21,984 nucleotides of DNA from contig JAKCAB010000138.1 in NCBI GenBank assembly GCA_021839785.1, positions 1 through 21,984 on the forward strand. Direction: 5' to 3'. The DNA is from a bacterium (lineage in GTDB: Bacteria > Verrucomicrobiota > Verrucomicrobiae > Limisphaerales > J093). Below, in pieces: positions 6,253 to 14,424 of this stretch. How positions within the stretch are numbered: the stretch's first letter is position 1; the number at the start of each line of letters is the position of its first letter. The notes beneath the pieces are model-generated. The model did no database searches. It was given only the letters and a program-made list of their open reading frames with translations, and was not told where the DNA came from. The position numbers were made by a program, and so were the translations under genes.

Positions 6253-8895
6253 ATGCCGCCACGCGCCAAACTCATCCTCGCCCACGTGGTCTTCCTCGTG
6301 TCCGGCGCAAGCGGGCTGGGCTGCCAGATGATCTGGACGCGGCTCTTCGGCCTTGGCTTGGGGCAGGAAATGCCGGCGGTGCTGGCGGTGGTGGCGGCGT
6401 TTTTCGGCGGGTTCGCCCTCGGCGCGGCGGTCCTGGATCGATGGCTGGCGAGCGCCCGGCATCCGGCCGGGGTGTACGCGGCGCTCGAATTGATAATCGG
6501 GTTGTGGCTGCTGGCGTCCGTTCACCTGATCGCCGCGGCGAACCGACTTGCGCTGGACTGGATCGGGTTGGAGCCGTCGCCAATTCGTCACGCCCTCGTC
6601 GCGTTCGGCGTGCCGTTTCTCGCGTTGCTGCCGGCTACCGCCGCGATGGGCGCGACGCTGCCCGCGATGGAATGCTTCGCCCGCCAACTCCGGCCGCGCG
6701 GGCAAAGCGTCGGTTCGTTGTACGCGGCGAACACCTTTGGGGCGGTGCTGGGCACGCTCGGCAGCGCCTTCTGGCTGGTGCCCGAAATGGGCGCCCGGAA
6801 TTCGCTCACGCTGTTCGCGGAACTGAACCTTCTCTGCGCAGTGGCGATCCTGGGCGTGGTTGGTCTGGGCAAACTCGCGCGGACCTGGCGAGCCAACCGG
6901 TCGGCACAAGAACGCGAGCCCGACGAAAGCCGGCCGCGCCAAGCGTCGTCGGCGTCATTTTCGAGCGCGCGTCTGCGGGTGACGTTGTTCATCACGGGTC
7001 TGCTGGGCATCGGCCTCGAAGTGCTTGGCGTGCGGCTGCTCAAGCTCGTGCTGGAGGATACGGTATTCACCTTCGCTTGCGTGGTGGCGGTGTATTTGTT
7101 CGGCACTGCGTTGGGGGCGGCGATGGCGAGGCGGCTGTTGGGCAAGCTTTCCGCGGCCCGCCGGCTTGAATGTCTGTTGCTCGCGTTGGCGGGAGCGTGT
7201 GCCGTGGCCGGCTGGGTGCTGGTGGCCACGCCGTCGCTCCTCGGCTGGCTCCGTCACCTGACCGGCGCCTCGCTGGGCGGCGTGGCGTTGGCGGAAAGCA
7301 TTACCGCCGCCGCGTTGTTTCTCCTGCCCACCCTGGCGATGGGCGCGACCTTTGCCACGCTGGCCGAAGCCGCGCGCGAGCGTTGGGGCGGGGTGGGCCG
7401 CGCGCTGGCGTGGAACACGCTGGGCGGGGCGCTGGCGCCGGCATTGGTCGGGCTCGGGTTGTTTCCGGCACTGGGCGCCAAGTGGACGCTCGCCGTGCTG
7501 GCAGGCGGTTATTGGCTGCTCCAGCCGGGGTCACGTTTGTTGCGGCGTCCAATCCCGGCGCTTTTGCTCGCGTTGGCGTTGGTGTTTCTGCCGGACTTGA
7601 GCTTGCTCCGGCTGCTGCCCGGCGAACGCGTGCGCCGCGTTTACGAAGGCGTGTCGGACTCGGTCGCGGTGATCGAGACCGCCGACGGTCACCGAACGCT
7701 GCGCGTGAACAACCGGTTCACGATGGGCGGCACGGCGTCGGCCAACGCGGAGCGCCGTCAGGCACTTCTCCCGCTGCTGTTGCATCCTCACCCGCGACGG
7801 GCGCTCTTTCTCGGCAGTGCCACCGGCATCACGGCTGCCGGAGCCACGGCGTATCCGAATTTGCAGGTGGACAGCGTGGAGTTGGTGCCGGAGGTCGTGG
7901 CGGCAATGCCGGCGTTCGCGCCCGAAAACTCCGCGGCGCCCGGCCGGCTGCGACAATTCACGGCCGACGCGCGGCGGTTCGTGCGCACCACCACCAACCG
8001 ATACGATGTCATCGTGGCCGACTTGTTCCATCCGGCGCGCGACGGGGCGGGGGCGCTTTACACGCGCGAGCATTTTGCGGGCGTTAAAGAACGGCTGAAC
8101 GCCGGCGGTCTGTTCTGCCAATGGTTGCCGCTCTACCAACTCGACGAAGCGGTGCTGAAGGTGATCCTGACCACGTTCGCGGAGGTCTTTCCGGACATGC
8201 AGGTCTGGCTGCTCCGGCTCAACATCGACACGCCAGTCATCGGGTTGGTCGGAGCGGGTGACGCGAGCGGGACCGCGGAGGCCGAAACCTTCCGGCGAAG
8301 CTTTCATCCCGGCTGGTTCGCGGAGCGGTTGGGTGCCCCAGGCTTGCGTGAAGCCTTGAAACCGGTGGGCCTGGCCGAGCCTTACCAGTGCTCTGCGCTC
8401 TTGCTCGCCGCAAACCGGATGGCGTTGCGCCCGGCGTTGTCGGAGCGCGCGAGTTCGGACGATCGACCGCGAGTGAGCTTTCTGGCGCCGCGGGCAGAGG
8501 CGTCACGGGCCGGCCCACCTTATGCCCTGCTGTTCCGCTTGCTGGACTGGGTTTCGGCGGTTCCGGAGGCGACAGTTGGGTCGCCGGGCACGGCAGGGGA
8601 CGACGCGCCGCGGCTGCGCGCCTGCCTGGCAGCGCGCAACCAGTACCTGCGCGGGCTGCGGCTCGAAGCGGAGGCCCGACCAGCCGATGCCTTGGCGGCG
8701 TGCGTGGAGAGCGCCCGGCTCAGCGCGGACTTCACCACGGGTTACGCTTACGTGCTGACGCTGGCGGTGCAGATGTCCAAGGACCAGCCTGCCGCAGCGC
8801 GCCAGTGGCTCGAACGCCTCGCCGAAGCCCGGCCGGAACGACCGGTTGCGCGCGAGTTGTTGGAGCGCCTTTTTACGACAGGCCCCGCTCGCTGA
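6253..8895 (+). CDS. Polytopic membrane protein fused to a spermidine synthase-like domain
   Basis: The 880-residue protein starts at ATG 6253. Residues ~5-440 contain a dozen or more hydrophobic helices in two similar halves, with the small-residue motifs (GGFALGAAV, PATAAMGATLPAM and later PTLAMGATFATL) typical of the membrane part of fused spermidine synthase-like proteins. Residues ~456-666 form a Rossmann methyltransferase-like fold: ALFLGSATGI at ~515, VELVPEV with the acidic ribose-binding residue at ~542, ADARRF at ~570 and VADLFHPARDGAGALYT at ~586. True spermidine synthases have a catalytic Asp in a DS-DP loop; here the loop reads ADLFHP, so aminopropyl transfer is doubtful. Residues ~750-880 are helical and TPR-like. 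It stands alone, convergent with the NYN gene. Substrate unknown. Confidence 0.8.
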   Translation: MPPRAKLILAHVVFLVSGASGLGCQMIWTRLFGLGLGQEMPAVLAVVAAFFGGFALGAAVLDRWLASARHPAGVYAALELIIGLWLLASVHLIAAANRLALDWIGLEPSPIRHALVAFGVPFLALLPATAAMGATLPAMECFARQLRPRGQSVGSLYAANTFGAVLGTLGSAFWLVPEMGARNSLTLFAELNLLCAVAILGVVGLGKLARTWRANRSAQEREPDESRPRQASSASFSSARLRVTLFITGLLGIGLEVLGVRLLKLVLEDTVFTFACVVAVYLFGTALGAAMARRLLGKLSAARRLECLLLALAGACAVAGWVLVATPSLLGWLRHLTGASLGGVALAESITAAALFLLPTLAMGATFATLAEAARERWGGVGRALAWNTLGGALAPALVGLGLFPALGAKWTLAVLAGGYWLLQPGSRLLRRPIPALLLALALVFLPDLSLLRLLPGERVRRVYEGVSDSVAVIETADGHRTLRVNNRFTMGGTASANAERRQALLPLLLHPHPRRALFLGSATGITAAGATAYPNLQVDSVELVPEVVAAMPAFAPENSAAPGRLRQFTADARRFVRTTTNRYDVIVADLFHPARDGAGALYTREHFAGVKERLNAGGLFCQWLPLYQLDEAVLKVILTTFAEVFPDMQVWLLRLNIDTPVIGLVGAGDASGTAEAETFRRSFHPGWFAERLGAPGLREALKPVGLAEPYQCSALLLAANRMALRPALSERASSDDRPRVSFLAPRAEASRAGPPYALLFRLLDWVSAVPEATVGSPGTAGDDAPRLRACLAARNQYLRGLRLEAEARPADALAACVESARLSADFTTGYAYVLTLAVQMSKDQPAAARQWLERLAEARPERPVARELLERLFTTGPAR

Positions 8896-8976
8896 GGAGA
8901 CGATACGGGAGCCGGTTCATCGTGAAAGGAGTGCAGACGACGGTGGGAAAAAGCGCCTGCGCGGGCCGGCGAACCG

Positions 8977-9660
8977 TCACAAAACCGGCTGGATAGCTCG
9001 GAGAATATCCGCGTCTTCGATCAGTTCCGGACTAATGCGGGTTCCCCCCACGGCCACCACAACCACCTGCACTCCTTCCCGTCGGGCCAGTTTCATGGCT
9101 GGAACCATGTCAGTATCGCCCGATAAAAGAACGATGCGATCAACTTGGCGCTTGATGGCCAATGTTGCCACATCGATCCCAATCCGCATGTCCACCCCTT
9201 TCTGCTCCAGCGCGAAAAACACGTCGTCAGCGCTCAAGATAGGTGGCGCCGTGCGCGGTGTGCCTGGCGTGGCCGCAATGGCTCTGCGGACGTAAGCGTC
9301 GGTCAAGGTCCAGCCGCGCGGCTTGAGTTTGCCCCGCCGGAGGGCGACGAGATTCATCTGCCCCAGTTCATCGAAGAGCTTGGTGGCGTAAGCGTGCGTC
9401 GGACTGCAGCCGAAGTCGAATGTTTTGCCGTCAACCGGATTCGTGGCTTTGCGATCATACGGGAAGGCATCATAGTAGAAAATGCGGAATGGTTCCTCCT
9501 CGCTTAAATCGAGCGCCAGCAAAGCGTTCTTGCGGACCACCGCTGCCGAGATGATCGGGCGCTTGGGTTGGCCGCCTGGCACGGGCACGGAGAGTTCCGA
9601 GCGCAGGACTTTGGTAAACCACCCCCCGTCGATTAGAATTGCGGCCTTCTTCATCAACAT
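8977..9660 (-). CDS. NYN-domain (PIN-like) putative ribonuclease
   Basis: This 227-residue protein starts MLMKKAAILIDGGWF. The NYN/LabA-like pattern is complete: the first Asp in LIDGG (D11), KGVDMRIGIDVATLAI (D157, D163) and LLSGDTDMVPAMKLARREG (D182, D184). In this family such acidic residues bind metal for RNA cleavage (family knowledge). The start at 9660 is chosen because GGAGG lies 5 bases upstream; an ATG at 9654 is 11 bases from it, and the open frame to 9894 has no coding character. The 5' leader carries two hairpins, one of which pairs out the ribosome binding site. The gene is monocistronic and convergent with the spermidine synthase-like gene. Its RNA target is unknown. Confidence 0.85.
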   Translation of the reverse strand: MLMKKAAILIDGGWFTKVLRSELSVPVPGGQPKRPIISAAVVRKNALLALDLSEEEPFRIFYYDAFPYDRKATNPVDGKTFDFGCSPTHAYATKLFDELGQMNLVALRRGKLKPRGWTLTDAYVRRAIAATPGTPRTAPPILSADDVFFALEQKGVDMRIGIDVATLAIKRQVDRIVLLSGDTDMVPAMKLARREGVQVVVVAVGGTRISPELIEDADILRAIQPVL

Positions 9661-9663
9661 AAA

Positions 9664-9691
9664 ACCCTCCGCGGCGTGAGCCAGGGAGGGT
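9664..9691 (-). promoter_or_regulatory. Hairpin sequestering the ribosome binding site of the NYN gene
   Basis: On the minus-strand transcript ACCCUCC (9691-9685) pairs with GGAGGGU (9670-9664). After one C-C mismatch, a U-G wobble and GGC/GCC follow, closing a UCAC tetraloop. The right arm is the GGAGG Shine-Dalgarno itself, 5 bases before AUG 9660. The stem would mask the ribosome binding site. Because UUUU follows the arm, it could alternatively act as a short terminator. Confidence 0.5.
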
Positions 9692-9700
9692 AGGATTGAG

Positions 9701-9716
9701 TGCCAGCCTACTGGCG
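9701..9716 (-). promoter_or_regulatory. Second leader hairpin upstream of the NYN gene
   Basis: GCCAG (9702-9706) and CTGGC (9711-9715) pair around a 4-nt loop, 10 bases upstream of the ribosome-binding-site hairpin. The outer T/G at 9701/9716 could add a wobble pair on one strand. The two hairpins together make a structured 5' leader. No known riboswitch class is recognised. Confidence 0.3.
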
Positions 9717-10030
9717 TAACGGTCTCATCAACGGGAGCAATATCGCACTTGCGGCCAAGCCTGCAACCCCCAAAAAGACCCGGCGGGTTTCGCATCTTGC
9801 CAAAGCGGGGGGCGTTCCTTAGCTTGCGGCCCCAGCAATGACGGTAACCCAGCAAACCGCGCTCCGCGCGGCGCGTCCGCGGTGAGATGAGCACACCACG
9901 TTGGCGTCGGCCTTGGCCGCATTCTCCCCCTGCGACGGATCACCGCTGCTGGCCAATGCTCGTTGCTCGCCGGACCTGCCTCCACCGGCCGATCTTCGCC
10001 TGAACCCAAACCGCGCAACCCATCCGATTC

Positions 10031-11422
10031 ATGAACACCTCCACCCGCCTCAAGCTCTTCGTGATGATGGTCCTCGAATTCGTCATCTGGGGAGCGTGGC
10101 TGCCGTTGATCTATGGTTACCTGCCCAGCCTGGGATTCACGCCGCTCCAGCAGTCGTGGATCCTCAATGCGTTTCCCATCGCGGCCATCGTGGGGATGTT
10201 TTTCAGCAACCAATTTGCGGACCGCAATTTCGCGGCGGAGCGCTTCCTGGCGTTCAGTCACTTCGTGGGCGGGGCGGCGATCTTCACCCTGGCGTTCATC
10301 AAGGCCAGCCCCGAGGCGCTCGACTTCCTCAAGCAGCACGAGAACGCGGCGTGGAACCCGTTGGCGCCGTTCTGGCCGTTCTTCGGACTGATGATGGTGC
10401 ACTGTCTCCTGTACGTGCCGACGCTTTCGATCTGTAACTCGATCGCCTTCGCCAGCATGAAGGACGCCCAAAAGGAATTCGGCGGCATCCGCATGGGCGG
10501 CACCATCGGCTGGGTGCTCGCCGCCTGGCCCTTCACCTTCATCCTGGTGGACTGGGACAAAGTGCACGCCGAGAACCCGCAGGGCTTGGAGGCCTGGCTG
10601 GGCACGGTACTGGGTTCCGGTCTGAGCGGCGAAGCTTTGCAGCACGCCACGCGCTCGACGTACATCGTGGCCGGCATCGCCTCGCTGGTATTGGCGATTT
10701 ACAGCTTCACCTTGCCGCACACGCCCCCGAAGAAGGCCGGCGAAGGCGCGGTCGAGAAGCTCGCCTGGCTCGAAGCGCTCAAGCTGTTGAAGAAGCCGTT
10801 CGTTCTGGTGTTGTGGATCGTGACGCTGGTGGATTCGTTCCTGCTTTATAGTTACTTCAACTGGACCGGGTCGTTCCTCGGCACGACGCACGCCGCGGGC
10901 GGACCCGGCATTCCGGGCAACTGGATCATGCCCGTGATGAGCATCGGCCAGGTCATGGAAATCCTGACGATGTTGGTCCTCGGCGTGACGCTCAAGCGCT
11001 TGGGCTGGCGCGCCACGATGATCGTCGGCATCCTGGGCCACAGCGCGCGGTTCGCCATCTATGCCTTCTTCCCGCAAAGCCCGGCGTTGATCGTGCTGGT
11101 CCAGCTTGTCCATGGCGTGTGCTACGCGTTCTTCTTCGCCACGGTCTATATTTTCGTGGACACCTACTTTCCGAAAGACGTGCGCGCCAGCGCCCAAGGC
11201 CTGTTCAACGTGATGATCTTCGGCCTGGGCAACATCGCGGCGAATCTCATCTGCCCGTGGCTGAAACAGTCCATCTATACCGTGGGCGACCAGACCAACT
11301 ACACCTCCCTGTTTCTGGTGCCGACTGCCGTGTCGGTGATCGCGGCGGTTTGTCTGGCGTTGCTGTTCCGGCCGCCGGCCGCCCCGGCGCCAGAGACCGG
11401 CGGCGCGGCACCAGCCCACTGA
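10031..11422 (+). CDS. MFS transporter, nucleoside:H+ symporter (NHS/NupG-like) family
   Basis: The 463-residue protein has about twelve hydrophobic segments and starts MNTSTRLKLFVMMVLEFVIWGAW. The F-IWGAW-PL-YL opening, the FADRNFAAER loop after helix 2, the FGGIRMGGTIGWVLAAW segment (helix 5 region) and KDVRASAQGLFNVM near the end are typical of the NHS family (NupG, XapB, YegT; PF03825). It would be an inner-membrane proton symporter. In Planctomycetota and Verrucomicrobiota such genes commonly sit next to xylose-isomerase-like TIM-barrel genes, as here (18-bp gap to the next start). The natural substrate may therefore be a sugar, polyol or cyclitol rather than a nucleoside. Length fits the family, and nothing looks truncated. 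Confidence 0.85.
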   Translation: MNTSTRLKLFVMMVLEFVIWGAWLPLIYGYLPSLGFTPLQQSWILNAFPIAAIVGMFFSNQFADRNFAAERFLAFSHFVGGAAIFTLAFIKASPEALDFLKQHENAAWNPLAPFWPFFGLMMVHCLLYVPTLSICNSIAFASMKDAQKEFGGIRMGGTIGWVLAAWPFTFILVDWDKVHAENPQGLEAWLGTVLGSGLSGEALQHATRSTYIVAGIASLVLAIYSFTLPHTPPKKAGEGAVEKLAWLEALKLLKKPFVLVLWIVTLVDSFLLYSYFNWTGSFLGTTHAAGGPGIPGNWIMPVMSIGQVMEILTMLVLGVTLKRLGWRATMIVGILGHSARFAIYAFFPQSPALIVLVQLVHGVCYAFFFATVYIFVDTYFPKDVRASAQGLFNVMIFGLGNIAANLICPWLKQSIYTVGDQTNYTSLFLVPTAVSVIAAVCLALLFRPPAAPAPETGGAAPAH

Positions 11423-11440
11423 TTTAGTCGCGCACAAGCC

Positions 11441-12376
11441 ATGCATACCGACACCTTCAATCGTCGGACCTTTCTCCACCGGACCGGCGTCCTGGCGCTC
11501 GGCGCCGGCCTGGCGCCGGTCGGGCGCCTACTCGGGGCCGAGCGGCGGGTGCCGTTTATGATCTCGCTCACGGAGTGGTCGCTGCACCGGACGTTGCAGG
11601 AAAAGAAACTCGACCCGCTCGACTTTCCCCGGGTGGCGAAACAGGACTTCGGCATCGACGCGATCGAACTCTCCGGCGCCTTTCTCAAAGCCAAAATCAA
11701 AGACCAGGCCTATCTGGCGGAGTTGAAGAAGCGCGCGGACAGCGTCGGCGCCAAAATCCTGCTGATCCTCGCGGACGGCGAAGGCGCGTTGGGCGATGCC
11801 GATGCCGCCAAACGCAAACTGGCCGTGGAAAATCATTACAAATGGGTCGAGGCCGCGAAGTTTTTCAATTGCCACTCGCTCGGGGTGGGCGTGGACACCG
11901 GCGGCACCGGCAGCGCGGAGGAGCAGATGGAAAGGGCCGCCGATGGCTTGCGCCAGCTCGCGACGTTCGCGGTCAAACAGGGGCTCAACGTGATCGTCGA
12001 GAACCGCGGCGGCCTGTCCTCGAACGGCGCCTGGCTGGCCGGCACGATCAAGAAAGTCAACCTGCCCAACTGCGGTTCGATGCCCGATTTCGGGAATTTC
12101 CGCATCCGCGACGGCGAGGAGTACGACCGCTACCAAGGCGTGACCGAGCTGATGCCGTTCGCCAAAGCCGTCAGCGCCCAGAGCCGGGAATTCGACGCCC
12201 AGGGCAACGAATCCCAGACGGATTTCGCCCGGATGTTGAAAATCGTCCTCGCCGCGGGCTACCACGGCTACGTGGGCATCGAGTACACGGGTGACCGCCT
12301 CAGCGAGCCGGACGGCATCCGCGCCACGAAGAAGCTGCTCGAGCAAATCCAGAACGCGGTAAATCTGGGCGGCTAG
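11441..12376 (+). CDS. Tat-exported sugar phosphate isomerase/epimerase-like TIM-barrel protein
   Basis: The 311-residue protein starts with a twin-arginine signal: NRRTFLHRTG at 7-16, then a hydrophobic stretch to about GRLLGAERR. The rest is a xylose isomerase-like TIM barrel (PF01261, AP endonuclease 2 superfamily). Likely metal ligands are E187 in VIVENRGG, D216 in SMPDFGNF and E281 in YVGIEYTG. Relatives include hexose and inosose isomerases/epimerases and IolE/IolI; the exact reaction cannot be assigned. The start 18 bases after the permease stop suggests one transcript. The Tat signal predicts a folded, cofactor-loaded enzyme acting outside the cytoplasm, perhaps converting a sugar before uptake. 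No operon link to the downstream VOC gene is evident (about 270-bp gap without an obvious feature). Confidence 0.85.
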   Translation: MHTDTFNRRTFLHRTGVLALGAGLAPVGRLLGAERRVPFMISLTEWSLHRTLQEKKLDPLDFPRVAKQDFGIDAIELSGAFLKAKIKDQAYLAELKKRADSVGAKILLILADGEGALGDADAAKRKLAVENHYKWVEAAKFFNCHSLGVGVDTGGTGSAEEQMERAADGLRQLATFAVKQGLNVIVENRGGLSSNGAWLAGTIKKVNLPNCGSMPDFGNFRIRDGEEYDRYQGVTELMPFAKAVSAQSREFDAQGNESQTDFARMLKIVLAAGYHGYVGIEYTGDRLSEPDGIRATKKLLEQIQNAVNLGG

Positions 12377-12643
12377 GCCGGCGCCCGCCTCCCAGCGGCT
12401 ATGGCCAACGGCTGAGCTGCTGCGACACAGCCTGGCCAGCCTGAACTTCACAGAGGCCGGCCGGCGATTTGCCCCGGCTGGCGCATTGCTGCCGCCAGCT
12501 TCCGCGGGTTGCCGAGCTTCCGGCTTCTCCAAACCTCCGCGCAATTCGTTTCCCGGTGAATTGCCCGCCGAAAACGTCGGCGAACACCCCGAATTTGATT
12601 AAGCAGACATCCAGGTAATGTTTATCAATTAAACTTGATCGTC

Positions 12644-13120
12644 ATGACAACACCGCCCGATCCCATCCCCGCCGGCCATGCCACTGTGATTCCCGGCCTG
12701 GTCATCCGCGGCGCCGCGCGGGCCATCGACTTCTACAAAGCGGTTTTCGGCGCTGAAGAAATCCTGCGCCTGCCGTACCCGGACGGCTCCGCGATCGTGC
12801 ACGCGGAACTGAAAATTCGGGACTCGGTGCTCATGCTCGGCGACGAGGCGCCCCACTGGGGCGCGTATTCGCCCGCGGCGCTGAACGGTTCGCCGGTCAC
12901 GCTGATGTTGTACGTCGAGGACGCCGACGCGGTGTTCGCCAAGGCCGTGGCATTGGGGGCGAAGGTGTTGATGCCTCCCGGCGACATGTTTTGGGGCGAC
13001 CGGATGGGCAAGTTCGCCGACCCATTCGGCCACCAGTGGATGGTCGCCACGCGCAAGGAAGAGGTGTCGCCGGAGGAACTGGCCCGTCGCGCCGCTGCCC
13101 AGTTTGACGCGCAGCTTTAG
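12644..13120 (+). CDS. VOC family (glyoxalase/bleomycin-resistance fold) protein, PhnB-like
   Basis: The 158-residue protein starts MTTPPDPIPAGHATVIPGLV. The ATG at 12644 is preferred over a TTG at 12635. The AAR(A)IDFYKAVFGAEE segment, DGSAIVHAELKIRDSVLML, TLMLYVEDADAVFAKAVALG and the end FADPFGHQWMVAT are classic for PhnB/YerK-like VOC proteins. The family fold is two beta-alpha-beta-beta-beta modules; many members bind a divalent metal, but the reaction here is unknown. An AT-rich stretch upstream (12591-12634, with TTGATT and TAATGT 15 bases apart) may contain the promoter; the spacing is short. The gene has no functional link to its neighbours. A GNAT remnant follows immediately. Confidence 0.85.
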   Translation: MTTPPDPIPAGHATVIPGLVIRGAARAIDFYKAVFGAEEILRLPYPDGSAIVHAELKIRDSVLMLGDEAPHWGAYSPAALNGSPVTLMLYVEDADAVFAKAVALGAKVLMPPGDMFWGDRMGKFADPFGHQWMVATRKEEVSPEELARRAAAQFDAQL

Positions 13121-13121
13121 C

Positions 13122-13313
13122 CGCGAGGTTGGCTTCCAGCAATTGGAGTTCGCTTCGATCGTTTCGTTTACGTTGCCCGGCAACACCGCGTCACGCCGCG
13201 TCAGGGAAAAAGCGGGGCTGGGTTGGGAAGGCGAAGGCTGCTGGGCCGGTCGGCCGCATGTCTTTTACCGGATCCGTCGCGCGGAATGGTTTCGGCGCCG
13301 GGCCGCGCACTGA
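13122..13313 (+). pseudogene. 3' remnant of a GNAT N-acetyltransferase gene
   Basis: Immediately after the VOC stop the frame reads GFQQLEFASIVSFTLPGNTA, then SRRVREKAGLGWEGE and RPHVFYRIRRAEW, ending at TGA. This matches the C-terminal part of RimJ/RimL-type GNAT acetyltransferases (…ivsfT.p.N.aSrrVmeKlGm…y.l.r.eW). The acetyl-CoA binding motif A and everything before it are missing, and there is no plausible start of its own. The upstream part appears to have been deleted, with the break point close to the end of the VOC gene. Confidence 0.65.
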
Positions 13314-13425
13314 CCAGCCACGGAGGATGTCGAGACGAGCCCGGAGCGATTGTACGGGAAGGAATCTTAACTTTGTAGATAATTTGTGTTGAACGCACGG
13401 TCGGGCTTCCGCTATTCGTGCGGTC

Positions 13426-14415
13426 ATGTTTTCACCCGCGAGAATGGGTCGGGCCGTTCTGTTGGCGGCGGCGCTTGGGCTGCCCGCGCGGGCGGCCGCC
13501 CCGCTCACGATCGCCGTGGTGCCGAAAGGCACGACGCACGAATTCTGGAAGGCCGTGAACGCGGGGGCCTTCAAAGCGCGCGACGAGTTGCGCGCGCGCG
13601 GCCGGCAGCTCGAGGTCATTTGGAAAGGCCCGCTCAAGGAAGACGACCGCGACCAGCAGGTCCAGACGGTGGAGAATTTCATGACCCGGCGGGTGAGCGG
13701 CATCGTCCTGGCGCCGCTGGATTCGCAGGCGTTGGCCCGACCGGTCGCCAGCGCGGTGCAGGCCGGGATTCCCGTGGTCATCATCGATTCGGATTTGAAG
13801 TCCGACCGGCAGGTCAGTTTCGTGGCGACCGACAACGTCAAAGGCGGGGTGATGGCCGCTCGCCGACTCGGTGCCCTGCTGGGCGGCCAAGGCAACGTGA
13901 TCCTGCTCCGGTACGCCGTCGGTTCCGCCAGCACCGAACAGCGCGAAGCCGGGTTCTTAGACACGTTGAAGGCGGATTTTCCGGGCATTCGGATCATCTC
14001 GGCTGACCAGCACGCCGGAGCCACACGCGAGAGCGCCTACCAGGTCGCACAAAACCTCCTCAACCGGTTCGGCCATGAAGTGAACGGCGTGTTCGCGCCC
14101 AACGAAACTTCGACCATCGCCATGACCAAGGCGCTGCGCGACCGCGGCCTCGCGGGTGGCAAAGTGAAGATGGTCGGGTTCGACGCCGGCTCCCTCGAGA
14201 TCGCCGACCTCCGCAGTGGCGACCTGCAAGGCCTGGTGGTGCAGGATCCGTTGCGGATGGGTTACCTCGGCGTGATGACCCTGGTGGACCACCTCGATGG
14301 CAAGCCGGTCCCCAAACGGGTCGAAACCGCGGTTACGCTGGTTACGCGGGAGAACATGGACGAACCCGCGATCCGCGACCTCCTGCACCCGCCGCTCGCC
14401 AAGTACCTCAAGTAA
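13426..14415 (+). CDS. ABC transporter periplasmic sugar/cyclitol-binding protein (RbsB-like)
   Basis: The 329-residue protein opens with a signal peptide (GRAVLLAAALGLPARAAA, cleavage near residue 25) and continues APLTIAVVPKGTTHEFWKAV, the start of a periplasmic-binding-protein-like domain (Peripla_BP_4, RbsB class). Typical later elements are GIVLAPLDSQALARPV, IPVVIIDSDL, FVATDNVKGG, GVFAPNETSTIAM and VKMVGFDAGS. It would deliver the ligand to the membrane complex encoded by the next two genes. Start 13426 is used; an ATG at 13444 is an alternative and keeps the signal peptide. The preceding ~60 bases contain an AT-rich patch (13361-13390, including TAGATAAT) that may carry the promoter. 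The ligand is inferred from the MIOX gene downstream to be myo-inositol or a related polyol, but RbsB-like proteins bind many sugars. Confidence 0.85.
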   Translation: MFSPARMGRAVLLAAALGLPARAAAPLTIAVVPKGTTHEFWKAVNAGAFKARDELRARGRQLEVIWKGPLKEDDRDQQVQTVENFMTRRVSGIVLAPLDSQALARPVASAVQAGIPVVIIDSDLKSDRQVSFVATDNVKGGVMAARRLGALLGGQGNVILLRYAVGSASTEQREAGFLDTLKADFPGIRIISADQHAGATRESAYQVAQNLLNRFGHEVNGVFAPNETSTIAMTKALRDRGLAGGKVKMVGFDAGSLEIADLRSGDLQGLVVQDPLRMGYLGVMTLVDHLDGKPVPKRVETAVTLVTRENMDEPAIRDLLHPPLAKYLK

Positions 14416-14424
14416 CGCCGCGGC

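Larger units (their letters stand above)
9661..10030. other. Divergent intergenic region between NYN gene and NHS-family permease
   Basis: Apart from the two hairpins near the NYN start I see no gene or RNA gene. Open frames crossing it on both strands (for example minus 9728-11479) have shadow-like composition. No confident sigma70 hexamers stand out for the permease start at 10031, which also lacks a good Shine-Dalgarno. Confidence 0.4.

Noticed and set aside
8910..8990. Inverted repeat AGCCGGTT/AACCGGCT across the convergent gene ends
   Set aside because: Arms are only 8 bp and 65 bases apart, one of them inside the NYN coding region. It is expected by chance.
9728..11479. 583-codon minus-strand ORF over the permease
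   Set aside because: It is antisense to a well-supported MFS gene, and low-quality His/Arg/Glu-rich protein without domains.
12566..12582. Hairpin CGCCGA-AAACG-TCGGCG upstream of the VOC gene
   Set aside because: It has only six pairs, no T-tract and no positional logic. Such stems are common by chance in GC-rich DNA.
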